Made by a program: the position numbers and the translations under genes. Below, in pieces: positions 33,342 through 44,080 of a stretch of DNA of 64,000 nt. This stretch comes from Variovorax beijingensis (GTDB lineage: Bacteria; Pseudomonadota; Gammaproteobacteria; Burkholderiales; Burkholderiaceae_C). The stretch is taken from positions 1-64,000 of the forward strand of contig NZ_RXFQ01000006.1 in the NCBI RefSeq assembly GCF_003951285.1. The letters run 5' to 3'. The notes beneath the pieces were generated by a model. It made no database searches. It saw nothing but the letters and a program-made list of their open reading frames with translations, and was not told where the DNA came from. Each line of letters begins with the position of its first letter. The stretch's first letter is position 1.

Positions 33342-34145
33342 ATGAGCGCCGAGTTCGCAACGATCAACTGGCGCGGCCGCCCCGTGCGCATCGAATGCCA
33401 ATGGATCGCCCCCGAGCGCACCGATGCCCCGCTCATCGTCTTCCTGCACGAAGGCCTCGGCTCCATCGCGATGTGGAAGGACTTCCCCGCGCAAGTCTGC
33501 AACGCCGCCAACGCCCGCGGCCTCGTGTTCTCGCGCCCCGGCTACGGCCGCTCCACGCCGCGCGCCGACGACGAGATCTGGGACGTCGACTTCATGCACC
33601 GCCAGGCGCACGAGGTGCTGCCCGCCCTCTTCACCGCCCTGAAGCTCGACGACGAGAAGCCCTGGCTCTTCGGCCACAGCGACGGCGGCTCGATCTCGCT
33701 GCTCTATGCCTCGCGCTTCCCGGACCGCGTCAGTGGCCTCGTGGTGCTCGCGCCGCACATCTTCGTGGAAGACGTGACGGTCGCGAACATCGAGCAGGCC
33801 CGCACCGCGTACCTCTCGACCGACCTGCCGGCGAAGCTCGGCCGCTACCACGACAGCGCCGACTCGGCCTTCTGGGGCTGGAACCGCATCTGGCTGCACC
33901 CGCCCTTCCGCGAATGGAACATCGAGGCCGAACTCGACACCATCCGCTGCCCTGTCCTTGCCATCCAGGGAATCGACGACGAGTACGGCACGCTCGCGCA
34001 GATCCACGGCATCGCGACACGCGTCAGGGGATGCGAGCTGCTCGAAATCCCGGAATGCGGGCATTCCCCGCATCGCGATCGGCCGGATCGTGTCATCGTC
34101 GCGGCCACTTCTTTCATTGCCAAAAACAGGAGACAAACACCATGA
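33342..34145 (+). CDS. Alpha/beta hydrolase of the box cluster
   Basis: 267 residues with LHEGLGS as oxyanion region, nucleophile elbow FGHSDGGS (Ser113), and a C-terminal catalytic His in ECGHSPHRD. Hydrolases of this type are common in box clusters and may hydrolyse aryl esters, a lactone side product, or a CoA thioester that would otherwise trap CoA. ATG 33342 follows a ribosome site provided by the palindromic element. The stop overlaps the start of the ABC binding protein (ATGA-like arrangement at 34142). Confidence 0.85.
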   Translation: MSAEFATINWRGRPVRIECQWIAPERTDAPLIVFLHEGLGSIAMWKDFPAQVCNAANARGLVFSRPGYGRSTPRADDEIWDVDFMHRQAHEVLPALFTALKLDDEKPWLFGHSDGGSISLLYASRFPDRVSGLVVLAPHIFVEDVTVANIEQARTAYLSTDLPAKLGRYHDSADSAFWGWNRIWLHPPFREWNIEAELDTIRCPVLAIQGIDDEYGTLAQIHGIATRVRGCELLEIPECGHSPHRDRPDRVIVAATSFIAKNRRQTP

Positions 34146-35314
34146 CCATCCGTACCGCCCGCCTCGCGCTCACCGCGATCGCCTTCGCCGCCCTGGCCAG
34201 CGCCGCCGGCGCCCAGGGCACCGGCAAACTCAAGGTCGGCCTGATGCTGCCCTACAGCGGCACCTACACCGCCCTGGGCGTGGCCATCGAGAACGGCTTC
34301 AAGCTCTACGTGGACGAGCAGGGCGGCAAGCTCGCCGGCCGCGAGATCGAATACTTCAAGGTCGACGACGAGTCCGACCCCGCCAAGGCCACCGACAACG
34401 TCAACAAGCTCATCAAGCGCGACAACGTCGACGTGATCGTGGGCACCGTGCACTCCGGCGTGGCCATGGCCATGGCCAAGGCCGCCAAGGAAAGCGGCAC
34501 CGTGCTGATCGTGCCGAATGCCGGCGCCGATGCGGTCACAGGCCCGATGTGCGCGCCCAACATCTTCCGCAGTTCGTTCAGCAACTGGCAGCCGGCCTTC
34601 GCGATGGGCGAAGTGGCGGCCAAGCAGCAGGGCAAGAAGAAGGCGATGACCATCACCTGGAAGTACGCGGCCGGCGACGAGTCGGTCAACGGCTTCAAGG
34701 AAGGCTTCGAGAAGAACGGCGGCAAGGTCGACAAGCAGCTCACGCTGCCGTTTCCCAACGTCGAATTCCAGGCGCTGCTGACCGAGATCGCGGCGGCCAA
34801 GCCCGATGCGGTGTATGCCTTCTTCGCGGGCGGCGGCGCGGTGAAGTTCGTCAAGGACTACCAGGCCGCGGGCCTGAGCAAGACCATTCCGCTCTATGGC
34901 CCGGGCTTCCTGACCGACGGCACGCTGGAGGCGCAAGGCGAGGCCGCGCAAGGCATGCTGACCACGCTGCACTATGCCGACGGCCTGAACACGGCGCGCG
35001 ACAACGCGTTCCGCGTCGGCTACGCCAAGGCCTTCAAGCTGCAGCCCGACGTGTATGCCGTGCAGGGCTACGACGCCGCGCAGATGCTGGGCGTGGGCCT
35101 GGCCGCCACCAAGGGCGACATCGGCAAGAAGGCCGAGTTCACGGCCGCCATCGAGAAGGCAAAAATCGACAGCCCGCGCGGCACGTTCACCATGAGCAAG
35201 TCGCACAACCCGGTGCAGGACATCTACCTGCGCAAGGTGGAAGGCAAGGAGAACAAGCTGGTGAGCATCGCGATCAAGGGGCTGACGGACCCGGCGCGCG
35301 GCTGCAGGATGTGA
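34142..35314 (+). CDS. ABC transporter substrate-binding protein, branched-chain/aromatic type
   Basis: 390 residues with a signal peptide (hydrophobic core about 8-22, cleavage near AAGAQ) and the LivJ/HbaE-like type I periplasmic fold (KVGLMLPYSGTYTALGVAIENGF, DDESDPAKATDNVNKLI, DVIVGTVHSGVAMAMAKAA). In box clusters this family binds benzoate or related aromatic acids. It is coupled to the hydrolase gene and separated from the permeases by 159 bases holding hairpins. Confidence 0.9.
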   Translation: MTIRTARLALTAIAFAALASAAGAQGTGKLKVGLMLPYSGTYTALGVAIENGFKLYVDEQGGKLAGREIEYFKVDDESDPAKATDNVNKLIKRDNVDVIVGTVHSGVAMAMAKAAKESGTVLIVPNAGADAVTGPMCAPNIFRSSFSNWQPAFAMGEVAAKQQGKKKAMTITWKYAAGDESVNGFKEGFEKNGGKVDKQLTLPFPNVEFQALLTEIAAAKPDAVYAFFAGGGAVKFVKDYQAAGLSKTIPLYGPGFLTDGTLEAQGEAAQGMLTTLHYADGLNTARDNAFRVGYAKAFKLQPDVYAVQGYDAAQMLGVGLAATKGDIGKKAEFTAAIEKAKIDSPRGTFTMSKSHNPVQDIYLRKVEGKENKLVSIAIKGLTDPARGCRM

Positions 35315-35356
35315 ACGGCCCACCCCCGTCCCTCGCTCACTGCGTGTAGCTCGACT

Positions 35357-35409
35357 CCCCCCTCGGGGGGGCGACACCGGCGGACCGGCAAAGCCGGATC
35401 CGCGGTGTC
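35357..35409. repeat. Hairpin-rich intergenic element between binding protein and permease genes
   Basis: CCCCCC-TC-GGGGGG (35357-35370) is followed by a long imperfect hairpin, GACACCGGCGGACCGGC pairing with GCCGGATCCGCGGTGTC around AAA (35373-35409). Such structures in operons of periplasmic binding proteins often set uneven expression by protecting the upstream mRNA or partly ending transcription. The remaining bases to 35473 show nothing further apart from the weak start region of the next gene. Confidence 0.65.
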
Positions 35410-35473
35410 TCACGAACAATCGCGGGCGCTAGCGCGCCACGCTCCTTTCACGGTCTAACCGGGATGACCTAAC

Positions 35474-36346
35474 GTGGATTTCGGCACCTTCCTTGTCCAG
35501 TGCCTGAACTCGGTTCAGTACGGACTTCTTCTGTTCCTGGTGGCCTCGGGGCTCACGCTGATCTTCGGGATCATGGGCGTGATCAATCTTGCGCACGGCA
35601 GTTTCTACATGATCGGCGCGTACATGGCGTTCGCGCTCGCGCCGCTGTTCGGCGACCAGTTCCTCTTGATGCTGGTGGCCGGCGTGGTGCTGGCGGCCAT
35701 CTTCGGCTACCTGCTCGAATGGGCCTTCTTCAGCTACCTCTACCAGCGCGACCACCTGCAGCAGGTGCTGATGACCTACGGGCTCATCCTGGTGTTCGAG
35801 GAGCTGCGCTCCATTCTCGTGGGCAACGACGTGCATGGCGTGAAGGTGCCGGCGTGGCTGGACGGCAGCTTTGCGCTCGGCAACGTCATGAGCTATCCGT
35901 GGTACCGGCTCTTCGCCTCGGCCGCCTGCATCGTGCTGGCCGTGGCGCTGTACTGGGTGGTCAACCGCACGCGGCTGGGCATGATGATCCGCGCCGGCGC
36001 GAGCAACCGCGACATGGTGCGGGGCCTGGGCATCGACGTGAAGCGGCTCTACCGCATCGTGTTCGCGGCCGGCGTGGCGCTCGCGGCGCTGGCCGGGATG
36101 ATCGCGGCGCCGATGTCCTCGGTGTATCCCAACATGGGCGCGAGCGTGCTCATCATCTGCTTCGTGCTGGTGGTGATCGGCGGCATCGGCTCGATCACGG
36201 GCGCCCTCGTGGCCTCGCTCCTGGTGGGCTTCGTCGACACCTTCGGCAAGGTGTTCTTCGCGGACCTGAGCGGCATCGGCATCTACCTCTTGATGGCCAT
36301 CGTGCTGATCTGGAAACCCGAAGGGCTGATGGGGAGGCGGCCATGA
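35474..36346 (+). CDS. Branched-chain-type ABC permease 1 (LivH type)
   Basis: 290 residues, about eight membrane segments, with LivH landmarks GLTLIFGIMGVINLAHGSFYMIG-type N-terminus (shown in part) and VVIGGIGSITGALVASLLVG. GTG at 35474 is the start; there is no ATG nearby and the N-terminus is complete. No strong ribosome site is visible. Coupled with the next permease through ATGA at 36343. Confidence 0.9.
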   Translation: MDFGTFLVQCLNSVQYGLLLFLVASGLTLIFGIMGVINLAHGSFYMIGAYMAFALAPLFGDQFLLMLVAGVVLAAIFGYLLEWAFFSYLYQRDHLQQVLMTYGLILVFEELRSILVGNDVHGVKVPAWLDGSFALGNVMSYPWYRLFASAACIVLAVALYWVVNRTRLGMMIRAGASNRDMVRGLGIDVKRLYRIVFAAGVALAALAGMIAAPMSSVYPNMGASVLIICFVLVVIGGIGSITGALVASLLVGFVDTFGKVFFADLSGIGIYLLMAIVLIWKPEGLMGRRP

Positions 36347-37314
36347 CGCAGACCGGAAGCTCCATGCGGCGCGGCGCGTTTCTCGTGCCGGTGGCCTGCG
36401 CCATTGCCATCGGCGTGCTCGGCCCATTGATGGGCAACTACGTCTCGGACTTCGTCGTCAAGGTGATGATCCTGTCGATCTTCGCGCTGAGCCTGGAGCT
36501 GCTGGTCGGCATGACGGGGCTCGTCAGCCTGGGCCATGCGGCGTTCTACGGCATCGGCGCCTACGTCACGGTGCTGGCCTCGGGCAACGAGGGCGGCAAC
36601 CTCGCGCTGCTGCTGCCGCTGGCCATGGGCGCGGCGGCGCTCTATGCCCTGTTCGTGGGTTCGCTGAGCCTGCGCACGCGCGGCGTGTACTTCATCATGG
36701 TGACGCTGGCCTTCGCGCAGATGGCCTTCTTCGTGTTCCACGACACCAAGGTGGGCGGCGGCAGCGACGGCATCTACCTGTACGTGCGGCCGGCCATCGG
36801 CAAGCTCGACCTGGAGAACCGCATGGTGCTGTTCTACGTGGTGCTCGCATCGCTGGTGTTCACCTACGGCCTCCTGGCGCTGGTGCGGCGCTCGCGCTTC
36901 GGCGCGGCGCTCGCGGGCATCCGCGTGAACGAGCAGCGCATGCGCGCGGCGGGCTTTCCGGTGTACGGCTACAAGCTCGCGTCCTTCGTGCTGGCGGGCG
37001 CGCTGGCCGGGCTCGCGGGCTTTCTGCTGGCCTCGCGCGACGGCGTGGTCAACCCCGAGCTGATGGCCTGGCACAACTCGGGCGAGGTGCTGCTGATGGT
37101 GATCCTCGGCGGCCTCGGCCACCTGCGCGGCGCGGTCATCGGCGCCATTGCGTTCACGCTGCTGAAGGAAATCTTCTCGACGCACGCCGTGATGGGGCCG
37201 CTCGCGGACCACTGGCAATTGACGCTGGGCATCGCGATCATCGTGTTCGTGGCGTGGCTGCCCAAGGGACTGATCGGCCTGGCCAAGCGGCTGTCGCCGA
37301 AGGGGGCTGCATGA
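36343..37314 (+). CDS. Branched-chain-type ABC permease 2 (LivM type)
   Basis: 323 residues, about nine to ten membrane segments, with LivM landmarks GLVSLGHAAFYGIGAYV, GVYFIMVTLAFAQM and VILGGLGHLRGAVIGA. Forms the heterodimeric channel with the LivH-type protein. Start overlaps the previous stop, and its own stop overlaps the ATPase start at 37311. Confidence 0.92.
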   Translation: MTQTGSSMRRGAFLVPVACAIAIGVLGPLMGNYVSDFVVKVMILSIFALSLELLVGMTGLVSLGHAAFYGIGAYVTVLASGNEGGNLALLLPLAMGAAALYALFVGSLSLRTRGVYFIMVTLAFAQMAFFVFHDTKVGGGSDGIYLYVRPAIGKLDLENRMVLFYVVLASLVFTYGLLALVRRSRFGAALAGIRVNEQRMRAAGFPVYGYKLASFVLAGALAGLAGFLLASRDGVVNPELMAWHNSGEVLLMVILGGLGHLRGAVIGAIAFTLLKEIFSTHAVMGPLADHWQLTLGIAIIVFVAWLPKGLIGLAKRLSPKGAA

Positions 37315-38060
37315 CGACCGCACTGCTTTCCGTCGAAGGCCTGACACGCCGCTTCGGCGGCCTCACGGCCGTCAATGCCATCACGCTCGACCTGCACGTG
37401 GGCGAGGTCCATGCGGTGATCGGCACCAACGGCGCGGGCAAGTCGACACTCATCAACATGCTCTCGGGCGAGATCGAAGCCTCCGAAGGCCGCATCGCGC
37501 TCGACGGCGTCGACATCACGCGGCGCGCGCAGTGGCGCCGCGCGCGTGCCGGCGTGGGACGCAGCTACCAGCGCACCACCATCTTCCCGGAGTTCAGCGT
37601 GCACGAGAACTGCCGCCTCGCGGCGCAGGCCGCCACCGCGCGGCCCTGGACGGTGTGGCAGTCGTCCGGGCGCTGCGCGGCCAGCAATGCGGCGGCCGAT
37701 GCGGCGCTCGAGGCCGCGGGCCTTTCGAACGAAGCCCTGCGCATCGCCGGCACGCTGAGCCACGGCGCGCAGCGCCAGCTCGAAGTGGCGATGTGCCTTG
37801 CCACCAAGCCCCGCGTGCTGCTGCTCGACGAGCCGCTCGCAGGCATGGGCGCCGAGGAAACCGACCGCATGCTCACGCTGCTCGCACGGCTGAAGGCCAC
37901 GCACGCCATCCTGCTGGTGGAGCACGACATGGACGCGGTGTTCCGCGTTGCCGACCGCATCACGGTGATGGTGAACGGCACGGTCATCGCCAGCGGCAAT
38001 CCGCAGGAGATCCGCGAGAACCCGGAAGTGCGCACCGCCTATCTTGGAGAGGATCACTGA
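37311..38060 (+). CDS. Branched-chain-type ABC ATPase 1 (LivG type)
   Basis: 249 residues. Walker A is GTNGAGKST, signature LSHGAQRQLEVAMCLA (SHGAQ instead of SGGQQ, usual for LivG), Walker B LLLDEPLAGMG, and H-loop LVEHDMDAVF. Energises the importer with the LivF-type partner. Confidence 0.92.
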   Translation: MTTALLSVEGLTRRFGGLTAVNAITLDLHVGEVHAVIGTNGAGKSTLINMLSGEIEASEGRIALDGVDITRRAQWRRARAGVGRSYQRTTIFPEFSVHENCRLAAQAATARPWTVWQSSGRCAASNAAADAALEAAGLSNEALRIAGTLSHGAQRQLEVAMCLATKPRVLLLDEPLAGMGAEETDRMLTLLARLKATHAILLVEHDMDAVFRVADRITVMVNGTVIASGNPQEIRENPEVRTAYLGEDH

Positions 38061-38061
38061 C

Positions 38062-38763
38062 ATGCTCGTCGTCCGCGACCTCAACACCTACTACGGCAGC
38101 AGCCACATCCTGCGCGGCGTGCATGCCGGCATTCCGGCGGCCACCTCGGTCGGCCTGCTCGGGCGCAACGGCATGGGCAAGACCACGCTGATCCGCACGG
38201 TCATGGGCTACGTGCGACCGGCCTCGGGCGAGGTGCAGGTCGATGGCCGCACCGTCACCGGCTGGCCGCCCGAGAAGATGGCGCGCCTCGGCATCGGCTA
38301 CGTGCCCGAGGGCCGCGGCATCTTTCCGAATCTCTCGGTGCGCGAGAACCTCGTGATGAGCGAGCGCGCGGGCATCGATGGCCGCCGCGCCTGGACCTTC
38401 GACCGCGTGATGGCCACCTTTCCGCGGCTGGCCGAGCGGCTCTCGCACGGCGGCCAGCAGCTCTCTGGCGGCGAGCAGCAGATGCTCTCGATCGGCCGCG
38501 CGCTGATGACCAACCCGCGCCTCCTGATCCTCGACGAGGCCACTGAGGGCCTGGCGCCGCTGATCGTGGCCGAGATCTGGCGCGTGATCGGCGAGATCCG
38601 CGCGACCGGCATCGCCACGCTGATCGTCGACCGCGACTACCGCAAGGTGCTCGCACACACCGACCTGGCGGTGGTGATGGAGAAGGGGCAGATCGTGCGG
38701 CACGGCGCATCGGCCGATCTGCTGGCGGAGCCGCAGGCGCTGGAGGAATTGCTGGGGGTGTGA
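38062..38763 (+). CDS. Branched-chain-type ABC ATPase 2 (LivF type)
   Basis: 233 residues. Walker A GRNGMGKTT, signature LSGGEQQM, Walker B LLILDEATEGLAP. The H-loop histidine is replaced: LIVDRDYRKVL where LivF proteins usually have EQ/EH followed by a residue of the switch; LivF-type subunits often deviate here. GGAGAGG lies before ATG 38062; an upstream TTG at 38044 is less likely. Last gene of the box plus-strand arm. Confidence 0.9.
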   Translation: MLVVRDLNTYYGSSHILRGVHAGIPAATSVGLLGRNGMGKTTLIRTVMGYVRPASGEVQVDGRTVTGWPPEKMARLGIGYVPEGRGIFPNLSVRENLVMSERAGIDGRRAWTFDRVMATFPRLAERLSHGGQQLSGGEQQMLSIGRALMTNPRLLILDEATEGLAPLIVAEIWRVIGEIRATGIATLIVDRDYRKVLAHTDLAVVMEKGQIVRHGASADLLAEPQALEELLGV

Positions 38764-38779
38764 GCATGCGCGGCGGACG

Positions 38780-39691
38780 TCACCCGGCCCGCTGCGCCAT
38801 CAGGAAATCGATGAACACCCGCATGCGCAGCGGCACATGCCGCCCGTCCGGGTACAGCAGCGTGTAGGGCCGCGAACGGCCTGCGAAGGGTTTCAGCACC
38901 TCGACGAGCGAGCCGTCGGCCAGTTCCTTCTCCACGACGAAGCGGTAGGTCTGGAACAACCCGGCACTGCTTTTCGCGAGCGTGACGCCGCCGAGCACGT
39001 CGTCGGAGCAGCTGTAGGCGCTGTCCGCGAAGACCTCGCGGTCCTTGCCGTTCTCCTTGAAGAGCCACGAAATGCGGCGGCCGCTGCTGGGCAGCTCGAA
39101 CTGGATGCACTCGTGCGCCGCGAGATCGTCCAGCGTGCGCGGCGTGCCGGCCCTCCTCAGGTATTTGCGCGTGGCGACCACGACGAGATCCGCATCCTCG
39201 AGGTGCCGCGCGATCAGCGTGGAGTCGGGCTGGGCCCGCACGCGCACGGCCATGTCGTAGCCCTCTTCCACGAAATCGATGTTGCGGTTGCTCAGGTGCA
39301 CGTGCAGCCGGATATCGGGAAAGCGTTCGCGAAACGCCGGCAGCAAGGGAAGGATGCGGTGGTGGCCGTAGGTGGTCGGCACGCTGATGCGCAGCGTGCC
39401 CGAAGGCAGCGCCTGCTGGCCCATCACCTCGCGTTCGGCCTCGGCGAGCTGCGCCAGCGCCTGGCGGCATTGAGCGTAGTAGGAGCGGCCCGCGTCGGTG
39501 AGCCGCACGCTGCGCGTGGTGCGCACGAAAAGCCGCAACCCCAGCCGCTTCTCGAGCCGAGAGATCGAGCGGCTCACGGCCGCCGGCGTCACACCGGCAG
39601 CGAGTGCCGCCGAAGTGAAGCCGCCGGTCTCCGCAGCGAGGCAGAACAATTCGATGCTGCCCAGGAGGATGTCGCCGAATTGCCGCTGCAT
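38780..39691 (-). CDS. LysR family transcriptional regulator
   Basis: 303 residues: N-terminal HTH (GGFTSAALAAGVTPAAVSRSIS, residues about 21-45) and a LysR substrate-binding domain of the CrgA/AaeR-like group (GTLRISVPTTYGHHRILPLLP). Divergent from the SDR gene at 39799, across a 107-base gap containing a GCGTCATCAA direct repeat; probably controls that gene and itself. It is convergent with the end of the box cluster and unlikely to belong to it. Confidence 0.9.
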   Translation of the reverse strand: MQRQFGDILLGSIELFCLAAETGGFTSAALAAGVTPAAVSRSISRLEKRLGLRLFVRTTRSVRLTDAGRSYYAQCRQALAQLAEAEREVMGQQALPSGTLRISVPTTYGHHRILPLLPAFRERFPDIRLHVHLSNRNIDFVEEGYDMAVRVRAQPDSTLIARHLEDADLVVVATRKYLRRAGTPRTLDDLAAHECIQFELPSSGRRISWLFKENGKDREVFADSAYSCSDDVLGGVTLAKSSAGLFQTYRFVVEKELADGSLVEVLKPFAGRSRPYTLLYPDGRHVPLRMRVFIDFLMAQRAG

Positions 39692-39747
39692 GGATTGATT
39701 ACCTCGCGTACCAAGTGAAGTGCAAGTCTAGTGATTTATCTACTGGC

Positions 39748-39780
39748 GCGTCATCAATACAGTTCTCCCCGCGTCATCAA
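39748..39780. promoter_or_regulatory. Direct repeat GCGTCATCAA x2 in the lysR/SDR gap
   Basis: Perfect 10-base copies at 39748-39757 and 39771-39780, 23 bases apart (about two helical turns), just upstream of the SDR start. Candidate LysR site; LysR proteins more often use T-N11-A dyads, so the assignment is tentative. Confidence 0.4.
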
Positions 39781-39798
39781 CTTCCTTGGAGAACCGAC

Positions 39799-40539
39799 AT
39801 GCAGGACAACACATCCCCCACCGTGCTCATCACGGGTGCCTCGAGCGGCATCGGCCTGGGCCTTGCGCAGGCGTACCTCGAGCGCGGCTTCAACGTGGTC
39901 GCGAATGCCCGCACCGCCGAGCGGCTTGCAGCCGCCGCGAAGCAGCTCGGCAACCCGGCGCGCCTTCTCGGCGTCGCGGGCGACATCGGCCGCCGCGAGA
40001 CTGCGCAGCAACTGGTCGACCGCGCCGTGGAGCGCTTCGGCCAGGTCGACGTGCTCGTCAACAACGCGGGCATCTTCAACGCCAAGCCCTTCGTCGAATA
40101 CACCGAGGACGAACTCGAGCAAATGGTGGCCACGAACCTCAAGGGCTTCGTCTATGCCTCGCAGGCCGCGGCGAAGCACATGGTCGCGCGCCGCCAGGGA
40201 CATATCGTGAACATCACCGCGAGCATCGCGCTGCAGCCGAACCAGCAGGTGCCGGCTGCGTTGCCGGTGCTGATCAAGGGCGGCATCAATGCCGCGACGC
40301 GCGCGCTGGCGCTCGAACTCGCACCGCACAACGTCAAGGTGAATGCGGTGGCACCCGGCATCGTGGACACGCCGCTGTACACGCCCGAGCAGCACGGCTT
40401 CCTCAACGGCCTGGCGCCCGCCGGCCGCATCGCGACCGTGCGCGAGATCGCCGATGCGGTGCTCTACCTCACGAGCGCCGATTTCACGACCGGCGTGGTG
40501 CTGCCGGTGGATGGCGGCATGAGCACCGGCAAGTGGTAA
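39799..40539 (+). CDS. SDR family oxidoreductase lacking the catalytic tyrosine
   Basis: 246 residues with cofactor motif TGASSGIGLG (12-21), NNAG and the terminal VLPVDGGMSTGKW. The classical YxxxK is absent: the lysine in LPVLIKGGINAATR is present but the position four before it is Pro, not Tyr. This is seen in one branch of SDR proteins; dehydrogenase activity may be altered or lost. Starts at ATG 39799 with GGAGAA upstream. Followed after 10 bases by a tautomerase gene, so the pair are probably cotranscribed under the divergent LysR. Confidence 0.83.
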   Translation: MQDNTSPTVLITGASSGIGLGLAQAYLERGFNVVANARTAERLAAAAKQLGNPARLLGVAGDIGRRETAQQLVDRAVERFGQVDVLVNNAGIFNAKPFVEYTEDELEQMVATNLKGFVYASQAAAKHMVARRQGHIVNITASIALQPNQQVPAALPVLIKGGINAATRALALELAPHNVKVNAVAPGIVDTPLYTPEQHGFLNGLAPAGRIATVREIADAVLYLTSADFTTGVVLPVDGGMSTGKW

Positions 40540-40549
40540 GGAGCGCGCC

Positions 40550-40774
40550 ATGCCTTTCGTCAATCTGAAGATCACGCGCGACGGCGTCACGCGCGAACAG
40601 AAAACCCAGGTCATTGCCGAGTTCACGGAAACGCTCGAACGGGTGCTGAAGAAGCCACCGGAATGGACGCACATCGTGATCGAGGAGATCGACACCGACG
40701 ACTGGGGCTTCGCGGGCCTGACGACCACCGAGTACCGCAAGCGGCTGGCCGATGGTGCGAAACCGGCGCAGTGA
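40550..40774 (+). CDS. 4-oxalocrotonate tautomerase family protein
   Basis: 74 residues. After removal of Met the N-terminal proline (MPFVNLKITRDGVTREQK) would be the catalytic base of the tautomerase superfamily. Length fits small 4-OT-like subunits (about 62-75), which assemble as hexamers and isomerise 2-hydroxydienoates to enones. An AGGAG-type site overlaps the end of the SDR gene. Substrate unknown. Confidence 0.85.
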   Translation: MPFVNLKITRDGVTREQKTQVIAEFTETLERVLKKPPEWTHIVIEEIDTDDWGFAGLTTTEYRKRLADGAKPAQ

Positions 40775-40937
40775 AGGAATTGCGCCGCATCGAGCACCAT
40801 GCCCTCGATGTGAGGGGGAGTAAAACGTCCGTTCCACCGGGTTTCACCTCTCACCCCGGGCGATGCGGCCGCCGAATGATGTGCGGCTGCACGCCCCATG
40901 GATCCCCGGCCGGGCCGTGCGCACCGCAAGGTTGAGC

Positions 40938-42865
<1,928 letters not shown>

Positions 42866-42869
<4 letters not shown>

Positions 42870-44080
42870 CGCCTCAGGATCTGCGCGATGGCGCGCATGG
42901 CCGTGCCCAGGCCGTCTTCCGCACGCATGCGTTCGCCCAATGCCCGGGCCCGCGCACGCACCGGCGGGTCGTGCGCGAAGGCGATGCCGCGCGCCAGGTC
43001 GTCGGCGCCGAACCGGCCGCCCGCCACCGCTGGCGGTGCCACGCCCGCCTGCGCGAGGTGGTGCGCCCAGAAGGCCTGGTCGCCCGCGAAGGGCACGACC
43101 ACCGAGGGCACGCCCGCGCGCGCGGCCGAGTGGCTGGTGCCCGAGCCGCCGTGGTGCACCACCAGCGCCATCCGCGGAAACAGCCAGTCGTGCGGGGTGT
43201 CGCCGATGGCGTGGAAGTTCGGTGGCAGCCGCCCCACATCGAGGCCGCTCCATCCGGGATGCAGCACCGCGCGCCGGCCGGCCACGCCCTCGACGAGGGC
43301 TGCGAGCAGCCGCGCCTTGTCGAAGCCCGTCATGCTGCCGAAGCCGATGTAGATGGGCGCCTCGCCGGCCGCGAGAAAGTCGCGCAGCGCCCGCGGCGGC
43401 TGCCAGTCAGGCGCAGGTGCGAGCCACTGGCCGCACACGGCGGCGTTGGCGGGCCAGTCGGCCGGGCGCGGCAGCAGGCTCGGCGAGTAGCCGTAGAGCA
43501 CCGGGTGCGTGGTCCACAGGCGCCGCCGCGGCGGCAGGCCGCAGACCTCGGCGCGCGCGGCATTCACGGCCGGCCGGAAGGCGCGCCAGAGCAGCCCGTT
43601 GACGAGGTGGTGGCTCGTGCGGTTCAGGAAGCGCGGCACGCGCGCGGGCGGAAGGAAGGGCGAGGCGAACGCGGCCGTCGGCGTGAGCGGGAACATGCCC
43701 GCACCGATGGCGGGCACGCCCAGCGCCTCGGCCGCCGACAGGCCCACGAAGGCCGCGAGCCCCGCGCAGACGACCGCGTCGCAGCCCTGCGCGGTCTCGA
43801 CGGTCTGGCGCAGCCAGGGCGTGGCGTTGGCATTGGCGATGTCCGCGAGCGCCTTCGCGGCCGCAGCCGGTTTGTCGCCCTGCGCGATGACGCCGCCGAG
43901 CGCCTGCCGCATGTCGCCGGCCAGCGCCTGCGAGCGCACGCCGAGCCGATCGGCCGCGCCGAGCGTGGCCGCGTCCGCCAGCAGCACCGACGCATGGCCC
44001 GCGTCGTCCAGCGCGCGGCACAGCGCGGCGAGCGGCCGGGCGTCGCCCTCGGTGCCGTAGGTGAGCACGGCGAGTTTCAT
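42866..44080 (-). CDS. UGT-type glycosyltransferase
   Basis: 404 residues of the GT1/MGT family: N-terminal MKLAVLTYGTEGDARPLAAL and the C-terminal donor-site motif VHHGGSGTSHSAARAGVPSV. These enzymes transfer a sugar from a nucleotide donor to small hydrophobic acceptors (macrolides, sterols, flavonoids). ATG overlaps the stop of the TetR gene upstream, so the pair form a small operon; a role in drug or xenobiotic glycosylation under TetR control is likely. Its 3' end overlaps the activator gene by 4 bases. Confidence 0.87.

Noticed and set aside
31448..33511. 687-codon open frame opposite boxD/benzoate-CoA ligase
   Set aside because: Shadow of the ligase gene; composition and lack of motifs show it is noncoding.
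35474..36346. Considered a branched-chain amino acid transporter (liv)
   Set aside because: Fold is the same, but position behind benzoate-CoA ligase suggests aromatic acid transport, so liv gene names are not assigned.
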